Assembly: GCA_947632595.1 (NCBI GenBank)
Contig: CANRPY010000009.1
Coordinates: 1-43,935 of the forward strand
Direction of reading: 5' to 3'
From: an uncultured Bacilli bacterium
GTDB lineage: Bacteria; Bacillota_I; Bacilli_A; RF39; UBA660
DNA length: 43,935 nucleotides
Every line of letters starts with the position of its first letter. The first letter of the stretch is position 1. A program made the translations under genes and the position numbers. A model generated the notes under the pieces. That model was not told the DNA's origin and made no database searches. It was given only the letters and a program-made list of their open reading frames with translations. Positions 8,208-16,406 of the stretch are shown in pieces.

Positions 8208-9543
8208 ATAGTCCTAATAGAACTCCTGCTATTTTAAAGTAAATTAATAGAGAGCAGGCATCTACAATGGTTGTGATAAATGGGCTTGCCATTACCGCTG
8301 GGTCGAAGCCTATTTTTTTTGCTAAAATGGGAAGAGTACATCCTACTAGTTTGGCAAAGAAAATGGTTAGTAATAGGGTTGTACAAACGACTATTGCAAT
8401 TTGAATCGTTACTTGATCAATTACTAATAATTTTAAGAAATTGGCGATTGCTAAAGTGATACCACAAAGTAGGGCTACTCTTGCTTCTTTCCAGATAACT
8501 TTGAAGGTATCTTTAAATGCAATTTCATCTAAGGATAGACTACGAATTACAGAGACACTTGCTTGAGAACCTGCATTTCCTCCTGAATCCATAAGCATAG
8601 GAATAAAGGATGTTAAAATGACATAGGTAGATAGGGCTTGTTCAAAGTGGGTAATAATACTTCCTGTAAATGTTGCACTAATCATTAAGAGTAAAAGCCA
8701 AGGAATTCTCTTTTTCCATGTTTCCCATACGCCTGTTTTGATATAAGATTTATCGGTTGGTGTGATTGCGGCCATTTTTTCGATATCTTCTGTTGCTTCT
8801 TCTTCCATGATATCCATAACATCATCGATGGTTATGACACCAACGAGTCTATTTTCAGAGTCTACTACTGGTAGAGAACTATAGTTATAATCTTGGAAGA
8901 TGTTTACAACTTCTTCTTGATCCATCATGGTTGTTATGACATGTTCGGATGGCTCCATAATATCATTAATTAATGTACTTGGTTCATGGATTAATAAATT
9001 CTTAACGGTTACATATCCTTCTAGTTTTCTTTCATTATCGGTAATAAAACAAGAATCGTAGGTTACAAAATCATCTTTTTGTTTTCTAATTCTTTCAATC
9101 GATTGTTCAATGGTAAGTCCTTTTTTTAAATGAATGTATTCTGTTGCCATTAAAGATCCTGCAGAGTTATCTGGATATTTTAATAACTTATTGATATCTG
9201 CTCTGGTATCTTTTTTGACACTGGATAATAATTTTGTGACTAATAGAGCAGGCATTTCTTCAAATAAGTCTGCTGCATCATCACTAAACATATCTTCAAT
9301 AATGTCTCTTGCTTCTTCATTTGTAAGACTTGTAATTAAGTTTCTTTGGATTTCTTCATCCATATTGACAAAGACATCACTTGCCATATCTTTTGGTAAT
9401 AGACGAAAAACTTGAATTAGTTCTTCTATTGGTAATTGTTCAATTAAGGAGGCAATATCATACTCATTCATTTCTCTTAAAAGTTTTTTGATTTCACTAC
9501 GTTTTTTTTCTGTAATTAATTCTCTTAATGTATCTAGATTCAT
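8206..9543 (-). CDS. mgtE: Magnesium transporter MgtE
   Basis: MgtE is a dimeric, Mg2+-gated magnesium channel of the plasma membrane. The 445-residue length is normal. Order of parts: the N-terminal helical superhelix (about 1-130, rich in DIASLIEQLP-type repeats), two CBS domains (about 137-255, including LPVVDSENRLVGVITIDDVMDIMEEEA), a connecting helix, then five membrane helices from about 280. The pore motif PMLMDSGGNAGSQAS and the later GFDPAVMASPFITTIVDACSLLIYF with the Mg2+-selecting Asp are intact. AAGGAGGG lies upstream of the ATG. The short leader (about 25-30 nt) leaves no room for an M-box riboswitch, so control probably rests on protein gating. Confidence 0.97.
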   Translation of the reverse strand: MNLDTLRELITEKKRSEIKKLLREMNEYDIASLIEQLPIEELIQVFRLLPKDMASDVFVNMDEEIQRNLITSLTNEEARDIIEDMFSDDAADLFEEMPALLVTKLLSSVKKDTRADINKLLKYPDNSAGSLMATEYIHLKKGLTIEQSIERIRKQKDDFVTYDSCFITDNERKLEGYVTVKNLLIHEPSTLINDIMEPSEHVITTMMDQEEVVNIFQDYNYSSLPVVDSENRLVGVITIDDVMDIMEEEATEDIEKMAAITPTDKSYIKTGVWETWKKRIPWLLLLMISATFTGSIITHFEQALSTYVILTSFIPMLMDSGGNAGSQASVSVIRSLSLDEIAFKDTFKVIWKEARVALLCGITLAIANFLKLLVIDQVTIQIAIVVCTTLLLTIFFAKLVGCTLPILAKKIGFDPAVMASPFITTIVDACSLLIYFKIAGVLLGL

Positions 9544-9574
9544 AGAATCCCTCCTTTTCTTTTTGTTCTAACCT

Positions 9575-9583
9575 CTTATACCA
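9575..9583 (-). promoter_or_regulatory. Probable -10 element of mgtE
   Basis: On the minus strand TATAAG at 9580-9575 is preceded by TGG (extended -10 type), 31 bases upstream of the ATG. Confidence 0.45.
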
Positions 9584-9628
9584 TACTTTTTTTTAAAAAG
9601 AAACCTTTTTTTCTAAATAAATTTGTTG

Positions 9629-9657
9629 TTTACAAAGGTTTTCTTTTTTTATATAAT
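9629..9657 (+). promoter_or_regulatory. Sigma-A promoter of the metK riboswitch transcript
   Basis: TTTACA at 9629-9634, a 17-base spacer and TATAAT at 9652-9657. Transcription would begin near 9664, just ahead of the riboswitch aptamer. Confidence 0.75.
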
Positions 9658-9681
9658 GGTGTTGTAAATAAATTTTATATT

Positions 9682-9818
9682 ACCTTATCAAGAGTGATTG
9701 AGAGAACAGGCTCTGTGAAATCCGGCAACCCATTTCGGGTGGGTGCTAAATCCTGCGGTATATAACCGAAAGATGAGTTTATGAAAGCATTCTAGGTTAT
9801 AGAATGCTTTTTTCTTTT
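9682..9818 (+). ncRNA. SAM-I (S-box) riboswitch with terminator
   Basis: The sequence CTTATCAAGAGTGATTGAGAG, then CTCTGTGAAATCCGGCAACC, then GGTGCTAAATCCTGCGG and ACCGAAAGATGAG follows the SAM-I consensus closely. Helix P1 pairs CTTATC (9684-9689) with GATGAG (9772-9777); the GCAACC core is at 9725-9730. An intrinsic terminator follows: AAAGCATTCTA (9784-9794) with TAGAATGCTTT (9800-9810) and a T tract. When S-adenosylmethionine is bound the terminator should form and metK should be switched off, a standard product-feedback arrangement. Confidence 0.95.
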
Positions 9819-9843
9819 TAAGGTAATCAGAAGGAGGAGTATT

Positions 9844-10989
9844 ATGAAAAAATTATTTACAAGTGAAATGGTATGTGAAGGACATCCAGATAAGTTATGT
9901 GACAAGATTTCGGATGCTATCCTAGATGATTATCTTAAGCATGATGAAGATTCTAGAGTAGCTGTTGAGACGGCAGTTAGTCATGAAAGGGTCTTTGTTT
10001 TTGGAGAAGTTAGTAGTAAGTATTCTTGTCCTATTGAAGAAGTGGTAAGAAGGGTATTAAGGGAAGTAGGGTATGACCGAGAAGAACTTGGTTTTTGTGC
10101 AGAGAGTGTTCCTATTCTTGTGGATTTGGTAGAACAGTCTCCTGATATTTCTAGAGGAGTGAATCAAAAAGAAATTGGAGCAGGGGATCAAGGAATTATT
10201 TTTGGATATGCTTGTTCTGAGACGGATCAGTATTTACCTCTTAGTTATGTTTTAGCAAGTAAACTTGCAAGAAGAGCGAAAGAAGTAAGAGAAGAGAAGC
10301 TTCTTCCTTATTTGAGACCAGATGGTAAGATGCAGGTAACGGTTGAATATCAGGAAGGTGTTCCTTTTCGAGTAGATACGATTGTTCTTTCTTTACAACA
10401 TGATGAGGATGTTTCTTTAGAAAAAATGAAAAAAGATTTCCATAGAGAAATCATTGAGAAAGTAATTCCTAAAAATCTTTTACAAGATACAAAATATTAT
10501 ATTAATCCTACTGGTCGATTTGTAATTGGTGGTCCTTTAGGAGATGCGGGGCTTACTGGTAGAAAAATTGTTGTCGATACGTATGGAGGGTATGCTCCTC
10601 ATGGAGGAGGGGCTTTTAGTGGAAAGGATTATACGAAAGTCGATCGTAGTGCTGCTTATTATGCTAGATATGTTTGTAAAAACTTAGTAGCAAGTGGTGC
10701 TTGCCAAGAATGTTTAATGGAAGTTGGTTATGCGATTGGGGTTTCTAAACCTGTTAGTTTATCTATTCAAACTTTTGGTACTTCCTCTTATTCTGATGAT
10801 TTTCTATTAGAAGTTGTTGATCAACTTTTTGATTTTCGACCAGATTCTATTATTTCTTCTTTAGGACTTAAAACAATGTCTTATGAAGAACTTGCTAGTT
10901 TCGGTCACTTTGGAAGAGAAGATAGTCCTTTTGAACAACTAGATAAAGTAGAAGCAATTCGTGATTACATTCAAAAAAATCCTTGTTAG
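9844..10989 (+). CDS. metK: S-adenosylmethionine synthetase MetK
   Basis: MetK makes S-adenosylmethionine from methionine and ATP in the cytosol. The 381-residue length is normal. Visible signatures: TSEMVCEGHPDKLCDKISDAILD at the N-terminus (ATP/metal site), GAGDQGIIFGYA at 112-122, and the P-loop-like GGGAFSGKDYTKVDRSAAYYARY near 253-273. The last has Tyr where most homologues have Pro (GKDPTKVDRS), a mild variation next to a substrate-binding Lys. AAGGAGGAG precedes the ATG by six bases. The SAM-I riboswitch directly upstream confirms the identity through its regulation. Confidence 0.98.
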   Translation: MKKLFTSEMVCEGHPDKLCDKISDAILDDYLKHDEDSRVAVETAVSHERVFVFGEVSSKYSCPIEEVVRRVLREVGYDREELGFCAESVPILVDLVEQSPDISRGVNQKEIGAGDQGIIFGYACSETDQYLPLSYVLASKLARRAKEVREEKLLPYLRPDGKMQVTVEYQEGVPFRVDTIVLSLQHDEDVSLEKMKKDFHREIIEKVIPKNLLQDTKYYINPTGRFVIGGPLGDAGLTGRKIVVDTYGGYAPHGGGAFSGKDYTKVDRSAAYYARYVCKNLVASGACQECLMEVGYAIGVSKPVSLSIQTFGTSSYSDDFLLEVVDQLFDFRPDSIISSLGLKTMSYEELASFGHFGREDSPFEQLDKVEAIRDYIQKNPC

Positions 10990-10999
10990 GATTTTTTTT
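10973..10999. terminator. Bidirectional terminator at metK end
   Basis: Stem AAAAAATCC (10974-10982) with GGATTTTTT (10989-10997), loop TTGTTA, includes the metK stop codon. T tracts on both strands serve metK and the convergent minus-strand operon. Confidence 0.75.
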
Positions 11000-11951
11000 A
11001 TCGTTTTATTTTGATAGCACCTTTGTCACATTTGTTTCCCCAAGCATCAATTAGTTCTCCGTCTTTATAGATGCAGATTCTTTCACAATTGTTGGCACAG
11101 CCTTTGCATTCTACTCCTTTGGTTTCAAAGACAATATCTTCTATGTTGAAGTCAAACTCTATTTCTTTTTCTTTTTGAGATAGAATGGCTACTCCTAATG
11201 CTCCCATTAGATGAGAATTGGGATCTACTATAATTTTTTCTTTGGTTTCTTCCTCAAATGCTTTTATTACGCCTACATTTTTGGATACTCCTCCTTGGAA
11301 TACGATAGGTGGCTTTATTTTCTTTCCTTTTCCAACGTTATTTAAGTAGTTTGTAACAACGGCTTTACAAAGTCCTGCTACAATATCTTCTTTTTTATGA
11401 CCAATTTGTGCTTTATGAACTAAGTCACTTTCGGCAAATACGGTACATCGTGCTGCAATGTTCGTTGGATTTTTGCTTTTTAGGGCTAGGGGACCAAATT
11501 CTTCTACTTCAAGACCTAGTCTTCTGGATTGACTCGATAAGAAAGAACCTGTTCCGGCAGCACATAATGTATTCATTGCATAGTCTGTTACGATTCCATT
11601 ATCAATAATGATTATTTTAGAATCTTGTCCTCCTATTTCGAAGATTGTATGAACATCGGGATAAAGAGATAATGTTCCAATAGCATGCGCAGTGATTTCA
11701 TTTTTTACAACATTTGCTCCTAGAATAACACCAATTAGTTTTCTTGCAGAACCGGTTGTTCCTACTCCTACAATTTTATATTTTTTTTCGTTAAAATTTT
11801 TCTTTAAGACAGCTACTAATTTTTTTACGGCACCAATTGGGTCTCCTTCTGTCCATAAATATTCTTTTGCTAAAATATTATTTTCACTATCTATAATGAC
11901 TCCTTTGGTGGAAATGGATCCAATATCTACTCCTAAATATGCTTTTTTCAT
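10998..11951 (-). CDS. Acyl-CoA dehydratase activase (HgdC/BadF-type, COG1924-like)
   Basis: This 317-residue ASKHA-fold ATPase belongs to the BadF/BadG/HgdC family, whose members inject an electron into a dehydratase at the cost of ATP. The phosphate loop GVDIGSISTKG is at 7-17 and EIGGQDSKI at 105-113. The two ligands of the dimer-bridging [4Fe-4S] cluster are present: C130 in NTLCAAGTGSFL and C169 in AARCTVFAESDL. A short C-terminal Cys-rich tail (CKGCANNCERIC, then NKCDKG) probably binds another metal cluster; it is not part of minimal activases. Its ATG overlaps the end of the upstream gene by four bases, showing translational coupling in the minus-strand operon. Confidence 0.88.
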   Translation of the reverse strand: MKKAYLGVDIGSISTKGVIIDSENNILAKEYLWTEGDPIGAVKKLVAVLKKNFNEKKYKIVGVGTTGSARKLIGVILGANVVKNEITAHAIGTLSLYPDVHTIFEIGGQDSKIIIIDNGIVTDYAMNTLCAAGTGSFLSSQSRRLGLEVEEFGPLALKSKNPTNIAARCTVFAESDLVHKAQIGHKKEDIVAGLCKAVVTNYLNNVGKGKKIKPPIVFQGGVSKNVGVIKAFEEETKEKIIVDPNSHLMGALGVAILSQKEKEIEFDFNIEDIVFETKGVECKGCANNCERICIYKDGELIDAWGNKCDKGAIKIKR

Positions 11952-13018
11952 TTTTTCTTTTCTTCCTTTCTCATCATAATCATGTCATAAAATGCTTCTA
12001 TTCTTGTATTGATTCCTACATCGCTCGTTTGACTATCAAAACTAAAATAAATGATTGGGATTTTATAATCTTCTGATATTCTTTGTAATACGGGCATGGT
12101 ATCAATTTCTGGTGTACAACCAAAACTTTTTACGTGAATAATTCCATCACAACCTTCTTTGGCATAATCTATTGCTTTTTTTATGGTATACATTGCGGTA
12201 GCACCCATATCATATTTTGCATAATTTTTGATACTTTGTTTTACTTCTTTTGTGTTGGGATTTAGGATACTATTTGTTAAATTCATCCACCTATAAATGA
12301 TAATTCCTTTTTTTGCTAATTCTTTTTCCATGTAATGATTGCTATACTGATCCATAATGGTATAGTATTCTCCAACAAAACCTACTTTTAATGGATTTTT
12401 TGGTTTTTCTACTTCTACTTTTTTTAATTTTTTCATGTAGAGTCTAGATAGAAGATTTAGTTCTTTCTTATCATTGATATCTCTTAGATCTTCTAAAAAT
12501 TCTTCGTGTAGTTTATCAAAAGAACCCTCTATTTTTTCAAAGCCTACATTTTGTCTAATATAGTCTTCTATTTTATCGATGACTTCTACCATTTTTACAG
12601 CGAGAGCACAGGCTTGTGCTAATTTTTTGATATGTAGATTTGGATTTATCTTTTTAAATTCTTCGTAAAAGGTAATTGGATTTTTAAAGTTTCCATTGGA
12701 TAGGTTGATGAATTTAACATCATACCCTAAGTCTTTTAGTATTCTTTCTTGTAGTTCTCCATAGTATCCTAGTCGACAGACTCCTCCTACTTGTATAAGA
12801 GTGTTTGCACCAGCTTCAATTGCTTCTATATATCCTCCTAAATTATATTTAAAGGGGGTACATACAAAATCGGGAGAATTTTTGGTTCCTATTTCCAAGG
12901 TTTTTTTGGTAATAGGAGGTGCATAGACATATTCACAATCTAGACCCGATTTGATAATATGCTCTACACAAATGTCGTATGAACCAAATCTTGGAAAGTT
13001 AACTCTTGTCTTCTTCAT
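11948..13018 (-). CDS. 2-hydroxyacyl-CoA dehydratase-related protein (COG3581-like)
   Basis: This 356-residue protein resembles the HgdB/DUF2229-associated dehydratase-like part that in many clostridia is the C-terminal third of one large activase-dehydratase polypeptide. Features: N-terminal VNFPRFGSYD, then TPFKYNLGGYIEAIEAGANTLIQVGGVCRLGYYGELQ and HVKSFGCTPEIDTMPVLQRI. Cys at VCTPFK, GGVCRLG and SFGCTPE are candidate Fe-S ligands. It overlaps the preceding gene by 20 bases and the next by four, so the three proteins are made together. The actual substrate is unknown; the role in vivo of these short-chain sets is not settled. Confidence 0.75.
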   Translation of the reverse strand: MKKTRVNFPRFGSYDICVEHIIKSGLDCEYVYAPPITKKTLEIGTKNSPDFVCTPFKYNLGGYIEAIEAGANTLIQVGGVCRLGYYGELQERILKDLGYDVKFINLSNGNFKNPITFYEEFKKINPNLHIKKLAQACALAVKMVEVIDKIEDYIRQNVGFEKIEGSFDKLHEEFLEDLRDINDKKELNLLSRLYMKKLKKVEVEKPKNPLKVGFVGEYYTIMDQYSNHYMEKELAKKGIIIYRWMNLTNSILNPNTKEVKQSIKNYAKYDMGATAMYTIKKAIDYAKEGCDGIIHVKSFGCTPEIDTMPVLQRISEDYKIPIIYFSFDSQTSDVGINTRIEAFYDMIMMRKEEKKK

Positions 13019-13934
13019 ATTCCTTTTCCTTTCTTAGTCGAATAATATCTATAAAGCTTTCGATTCTTGTTTCCATTCCTGCTGTTCCTTCTTGGGCATC
13101 TAAGATTAGATTAATAATTGGTTTGTCTTTTATTTTTCGAATAATCATTTCATTTACTAGAGAATCAGGTCCACAAGGAAATGAGGATACTAAAATGATT
13201 CCATCTACTTGATCTTTATATATGGCAATGGATCCTACTAATTCTTTATTAAACGTCCAAGGTAGGGTAGGAGTTATAGCTTTTGCTTTTTCTCTTGCAT
13301 GTTTTTCATCTACTACACAGCCAATAATTGCTTCACAGTCCATTTCTTTTAAGGCATTTAGAATAGGTTCTCCTACGTATTTATCATAGATATTATAAGG
13401 ATGAGATACGATTAGTATTTTGATTTTATCTTTTTGTAGAACATTTTTTTGATTATTGATTTCAATCATCTTTTGAGTTTTTTCTGCTTGTTTTGCAATA
13501 TAGTACGCTTTTAAAATTTGTGTTTTTTTCTTTCCTAGAAACTTTCCCATTTTTAAAAATGCTTTTAATTCTGTTTCTTTATTATGAACATCGATACTGT
13601 AATAAAGTATTTTTAGCTCTTTTTCTCGATAAGTATTTTTGATTACATCATAGATTGCTTGAAACTTAGAGCATACAATTTCTTTTTTATTTGCAAAACT
13701 TGCAATTCTAGGAATCAAAATATAGTCACATTTATCGATTAAGTAATCAACATGTCCTGTATAGATTTTACTAGATAAGCAGGATTCATCCATTGCATGA
13801 GAAGTTCCTCTTGCGATGATATCTTTGTTTGTTTCGGGACTTACAATATAGTCTAATCCTAGTTCTTCAAAAAAGGTTTCCCATAAAGTATGATATCGAT
13901 AGTATAAAAATGCTCGTGGTATTCCTATGGTCAT
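12999..13934 (-). CDS. DUF2229 / COG3580-like dehydratase-activase partner
   Basis: This 311-residue protein starts MTIGIPRAFLYYRYHTLWETFF, the opening typical of DUF2229 (CoA-substrate-specific activase-related) proteins. It continues with DESCLSSKIYTGHVDYLIDKCDYILIPRI and ILVSSFPCGPDSLVNEMIIR, with Cys in both segments that could bind an Fe-S cluster. The C-terminus overlaps the start of the next gene by 20 bases. With its two neighbours it reconstitutes, as separate polypeptides, the domains that many Firmicutes encode in one protein of around 1,400 residues. Confidence 0.75.
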   Translation of the reverse strand: MTIGIPRAFLYYRYHTLWETFFEELGLDYIVSPETNKDIIARGTSHAMDESCLSSKIYTGHVDYLIDKCDYILIPRIASFANKKEIVCSKFQAIYDVIKNTYREKELKILYYSIDVHNKETELKAFLKMGKFLGKKKTQILKAYYIAKQAEKTQKMIEINNQKNVLQKDKIKILIVSHPYNIYDKYVGEPILNALKEMDCEAIIGCVVDEKHAREKAKAITPTLPWTFNKELVGSIAIYKDQVDGIILVSSFPCGPDSLVNEMIIRKIKDKPIINLILDAQEGTAGMETRIESFIDIIRLRKEKEYEEDKS

Positions 13935-13947
13935 ATGTATCCTTCTT

Positions 13948-15666
13948 TCATTCGTTATTTTCTTTTTCTAATTCTCGATAATCTACTTTTCCAATCATTG
14001 TTTTTGGAAGAGATTCTTTAAAGACAAATTCTTTTGGTATCATATACTTTGCTAAATTTTTTTCACAGTAGTCTTTGATGTCTTTTTTCACGGAGCTTGT
14101 TAATTTTACTCCATTTTTTAATACAATATAAGCTTTTGGTACTTGTACTTTGTAGGGGTGTGGAACTCCAATTACTCCACAGTTTAAGACGTCTTTATGT
14201 TTTAAGATCACATCTTCTATGTGAGATGGATAGACATTGTAACCGGAAACAATCAACATTCTTTTTAGACGTTGAACGAAGAATAAAACACCATCTTCAT
14301 TCATATATCCTAAGTCTCCAGAATGAACCCAAACTTTCTTTTTCTTATCTACTTCTAGAATTTCATTGGTTTCTTTTTCGTTGTCTAGATATCCTGCCAT
14401 TACGGTTGGACCTGTAATACAGATTTCTCCAATTTCTCCTAGAGGAACTTCTTCTTTTGTTTCTGTACTTACAATCTTTATTTCATTACTAGGGAGAGGA
14501 ATTCCAACACTTCCTAATACATCAGAACCTAGTGCTCCAAAACATACGGGTCCTGTTGTTTCCGTCATACCATATCCTTGTATTACATGACTTCTGCAAT
14601 GATGTTCTCTTAAGAATTCGTTTACTTGCTGATTTTTTTCAATGGATAAGGTATCTCCTCCAGAAATTACATATTTTACAAAAGATAAGTCAACATTCTT
14701 CATGTGTTTATTGGTCAATAGTGCTTCAAATAAAGTAGGAACTCCTGGTACGAGGGTTGGGTGATATTTTGTGAGTAATTTATCAAATCTTGATGCGTCA
14801 AATTGTGGGATTAGAATGATGCTTGCTCCTAAATATAGGGGAGCATGTACTCCGACTACCAAACCAAAACAGTGGAATATAGGAAGAACGGATAACATGC
14901 TATCATGCTGATTAATTTCTGGTAGAATGATATCTGCTTGTTTACATACGGCATTGATATTTCCATTTGTTAAAACTATATTTTTTGGGACTCCTGTTGT
15001 ACCACCACTATGTAAGATAACAGCAGGTTGATCTTTTGTGGTTTTTGCTAAAATCTTTTCTCCATAGTGTTTTCCTTTTTCCATAAAATCATTCCAAAAT
15101 AGGTTTCCTTCACTTCTTTTTGGGACTTCTACTTTTCTACCTTGTGTAATGTAATATCCTATTTTTAAAAGTGTAGGCATAGAGTCTCCGGGAGAAACAA
15201 TAATTGTTTTATAAACATTTGTATCTTCTATAATTTCTTTTACCTTTTTATAACTAAGATTGATGGCGATTAACATGACACTTTTTGTTGAAATAAGAGA
15301 TGCCTTAATTTCTTCTTCTGCAGATAGAGGATGAATCATATTCGCAATGGCACCTATTTTATTAATGGCATAAAAGGAAATAATCGCTTCTGGGGTGTTT
15401 GCCATACATATGGTTACAACATCTCCTGGTCTTATTCCTTGACTTCTTAGAGATCTTGCACATTGATTAATTTCTCTAAAAAATTCTCTGAAGGTTATTT
15501 TTTTATTAAAATAATTGATTGCAATAGAATCTAAATTGTCTTTATTATTCTCATTGATTAATTCATATAGAGAAAGATTAGGAACTTCTATTTCTCTTTC
15601 CTGTTTCTTATAAAATTTATCCCAAGGATGTTTTTCTCTCCTTTTAAATATGTTCTTTATTTTCAT
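13948..15666 (-). CDS. AMP-forming acyl-CoA synthetase (FadD-like)
   Basis: This 572-residue cytosolic or membrane-associated enzyme activates a carboxylic acid, probably a fatty acid, to its acyl-CoA through an acyl-AMP. Motifs: the P-loop-like ILHSGGTTGVPKNIVLTNGN near 216-235, YGMTETTGPVCFG near 363, the HSGDLGYMNEDGVLFFVQRLKRMLIVSGYNVYP hinge region near 449-481 and the C-terminal lysine motif PKTMIGKVDYREL near 556. All residues for both half-reactions appear present. It is first in a four-gene operon with the dehydratase-activase set, and is divergent from a TetR-type regulator, suggesting control by a fatty acid or its CoA ester. Confidence 0.9.
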   Translation of the reverse strand: MKIKNIFKRREKHPWDKFYKKQEREIEVPNLSLYELINENNKDNLDSIAINYFNKKITFREFFREINQCARSLRSQGIRPGDVVTICMANTPEAIISFYAINKIGAIANMIHPLSAEEEIKASLISTKSVMLIAINLSYKKVKEIIEDTNVYKTIIVSPGDSMPTLLKIGYYITQGRKVEVPKRSEGNLFWNDFMEKGKHYGEKILAKTTKDQPAVILHSGGTTGVPKNIVLTNGNINAVCKQADIILPEINQHDSMLSVLPIFHCFGLVVGVHAPLYLGASIILIPQFDASRFDKLLTKYHPTLVPGVPTLFEALLTNKHMKNVDLSFVKYVISGGDTLSIEKNQQVNEFLREHHCRSHVIQGYGMTETTGPVCFGALGSDVLGSVGIPLPSNEIKIVSTETKEEVPLGEIGEICITGPTVMAGYLDNEKETNEILEVDKKKKVWVHSGDLGYMNEDGVLFFVQRLKRMLIVSGYNVYPSHIEDVILKHKDVLNCGVIGVPHPYKVQVPKAYIVLKNGVKLTSSVKKDIKDYCEKNLAKYMIPKEFVFKESLPKTMIGKVDYRELEKENNE

Positions 15667-15684
15667 AAATCCTCCTATAAGTTT

Positions 15685-15718
15685 TAATACATTTGTTGCA
15701 TAACTTACAAATGTATTA
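15685..15718. promoter_or_regulatory. 34-bp inverted repeat, probable TetR-type operator
   Basis: TAATACATTTGT (15685-15696) and ACAAATGTATTA (15707-15718) are perfect 12-base inverted repeats around a 10-base centre. The site covers the acyl-CoA synthetase start point and the -35/spacer of the regulator's promoter. A further related half-site, TGTAAGTTAT at 15764-15773, is the inverse of ATAACTTACA at 15700-15709. Confidence 0.6.
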
Positions 15719-15724
15719 TATAAT
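15696..15724 (+). promoter_or_regulatory. Promoter of the TetR-type regulator
   Basis: TTGCAT at 15696-15701, 17 bases, TATAAT at 15719-15724. Its -10 overlaps the -10 of the opposite promoter. Confidence 0.6.
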
Positions 15725-15743
15725 TCCTATAGGTTGGTTACAA
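15715..15743 (-). promoter_or_regulatory. Promoter of the acyl-CoA synthetase operon
   Basis: Read on the minus strand: TTGTAA (15743-15738), 17 bases, TATAAT (15720-15715). Start expected near 15708, inside the inverted repeat. Confidence 0.6.
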
Positions 15744-15814
15744 TCATCAATCTTACTCTAAAGTGTAAGTTATTCAACACTATTTTAAAGATTTGTTTTA
15801 TAAGAGGTGAGGAA

Positions 15815-16372
15815 ATGGATCGAAGAGTTTTATATACGAAAAAAATGATTACGGATACTTTTTTGCAATTACTTTCTTACAAAGATATAAAAAAAATCAC
15901 TGTTAGTGAAATTTGTAAGGAAGCAGATATTAACCGAGCTACTTTTTATCGATATTATTTAGATGTTTATGATTTACTAGATCATATTCAAACTGATTTT
16001 GTCAATGATTTAAAAAGAGTTGTGGATACGGAAGGAAAATATTCGGTATCTAGTTTTACAAAAGAATTTTTAATGGTATTTCTTCAAAATAAAGATTTGG
16101 TAAAAGTTCTTTTTAATTTTAATAATCATGTTTATTATTTAAATGAATTATTAGAAATTGCTTATACTAGATGTCGGGAAAAATGGAAGATGGATTTACC
16201 TAATGTTTCGGAAGAAGATATTGATTATGCTGCTATCTATATTTTTAATGGGGCTCTTGGGGTTATTAATTTTTGGGTTAAGAATGATTTTGATAAAGAT
16301 GTTGATGAGATTGCTAATATTATTGAAAGACTTAGTTATTATGGAACGAAACGTTTTATTTATAAAGTTTAA
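15815..16372 (+). CDS. TetR/AcrR-family transcriptional regulator
   Basis: This 185-residue protein has an N-terminal TetR helix-turn-helix: MITDTFLQLLSYKDIKKITVSEICKEADINRATFYRYYLDVYDLLDHI (about residues 10-57), with the typical RATFYRYY recognition helix. The C-terminal ligand domain is divergent, as is normal in the family. The frame is open to 15734, but AGAGGTGAGG just before the ATG at 15815 sets the start. It faces the acyl-CoA synthetase operon across a shared control region with a 34-bp inverted repeat, so it probably represses both itself and that operon, with an acyl compound as inducer. Confidence 0.85.
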   Translation: MDRRVLYTKKMITDTFLQLLSYKDIKKITVSEICKEADINRATFYRYYLDVYDLLDHIQTDFVNDLKRVVDTEGKYSVSSFTKEFLMVFLQNKDLVKVLFNFNNHVYYLNELLEIAYTRCREKWKMDLPNVSEEDIDYAAIYIFNGALGVINFWVKNDFDKDVDEIANIIERLSYYGTKRFIYKV

Positions 16373-16377
16373 ATTTG

Positions 16378-16386
16378 TGGTATACT
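16378..16386 (+). promoter_or_regulatory. Extended -10 promoter (TGGTATACT)
   Basis: TATACT at 16381-16386 preceded by TGG; the TAGGAGG site starts about six bases further on at 16392. Confidence 0.55.
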
Positions 16387-16406
16387 AATTTTAGGAGGAT
16401 ATGTTT

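Noticed and set aside
9544-9600. M-box magnesium riboswitch before mgtE
   Set aside because: The probable promoter is only about 30 bases from the start codon and no M-box core is visible.
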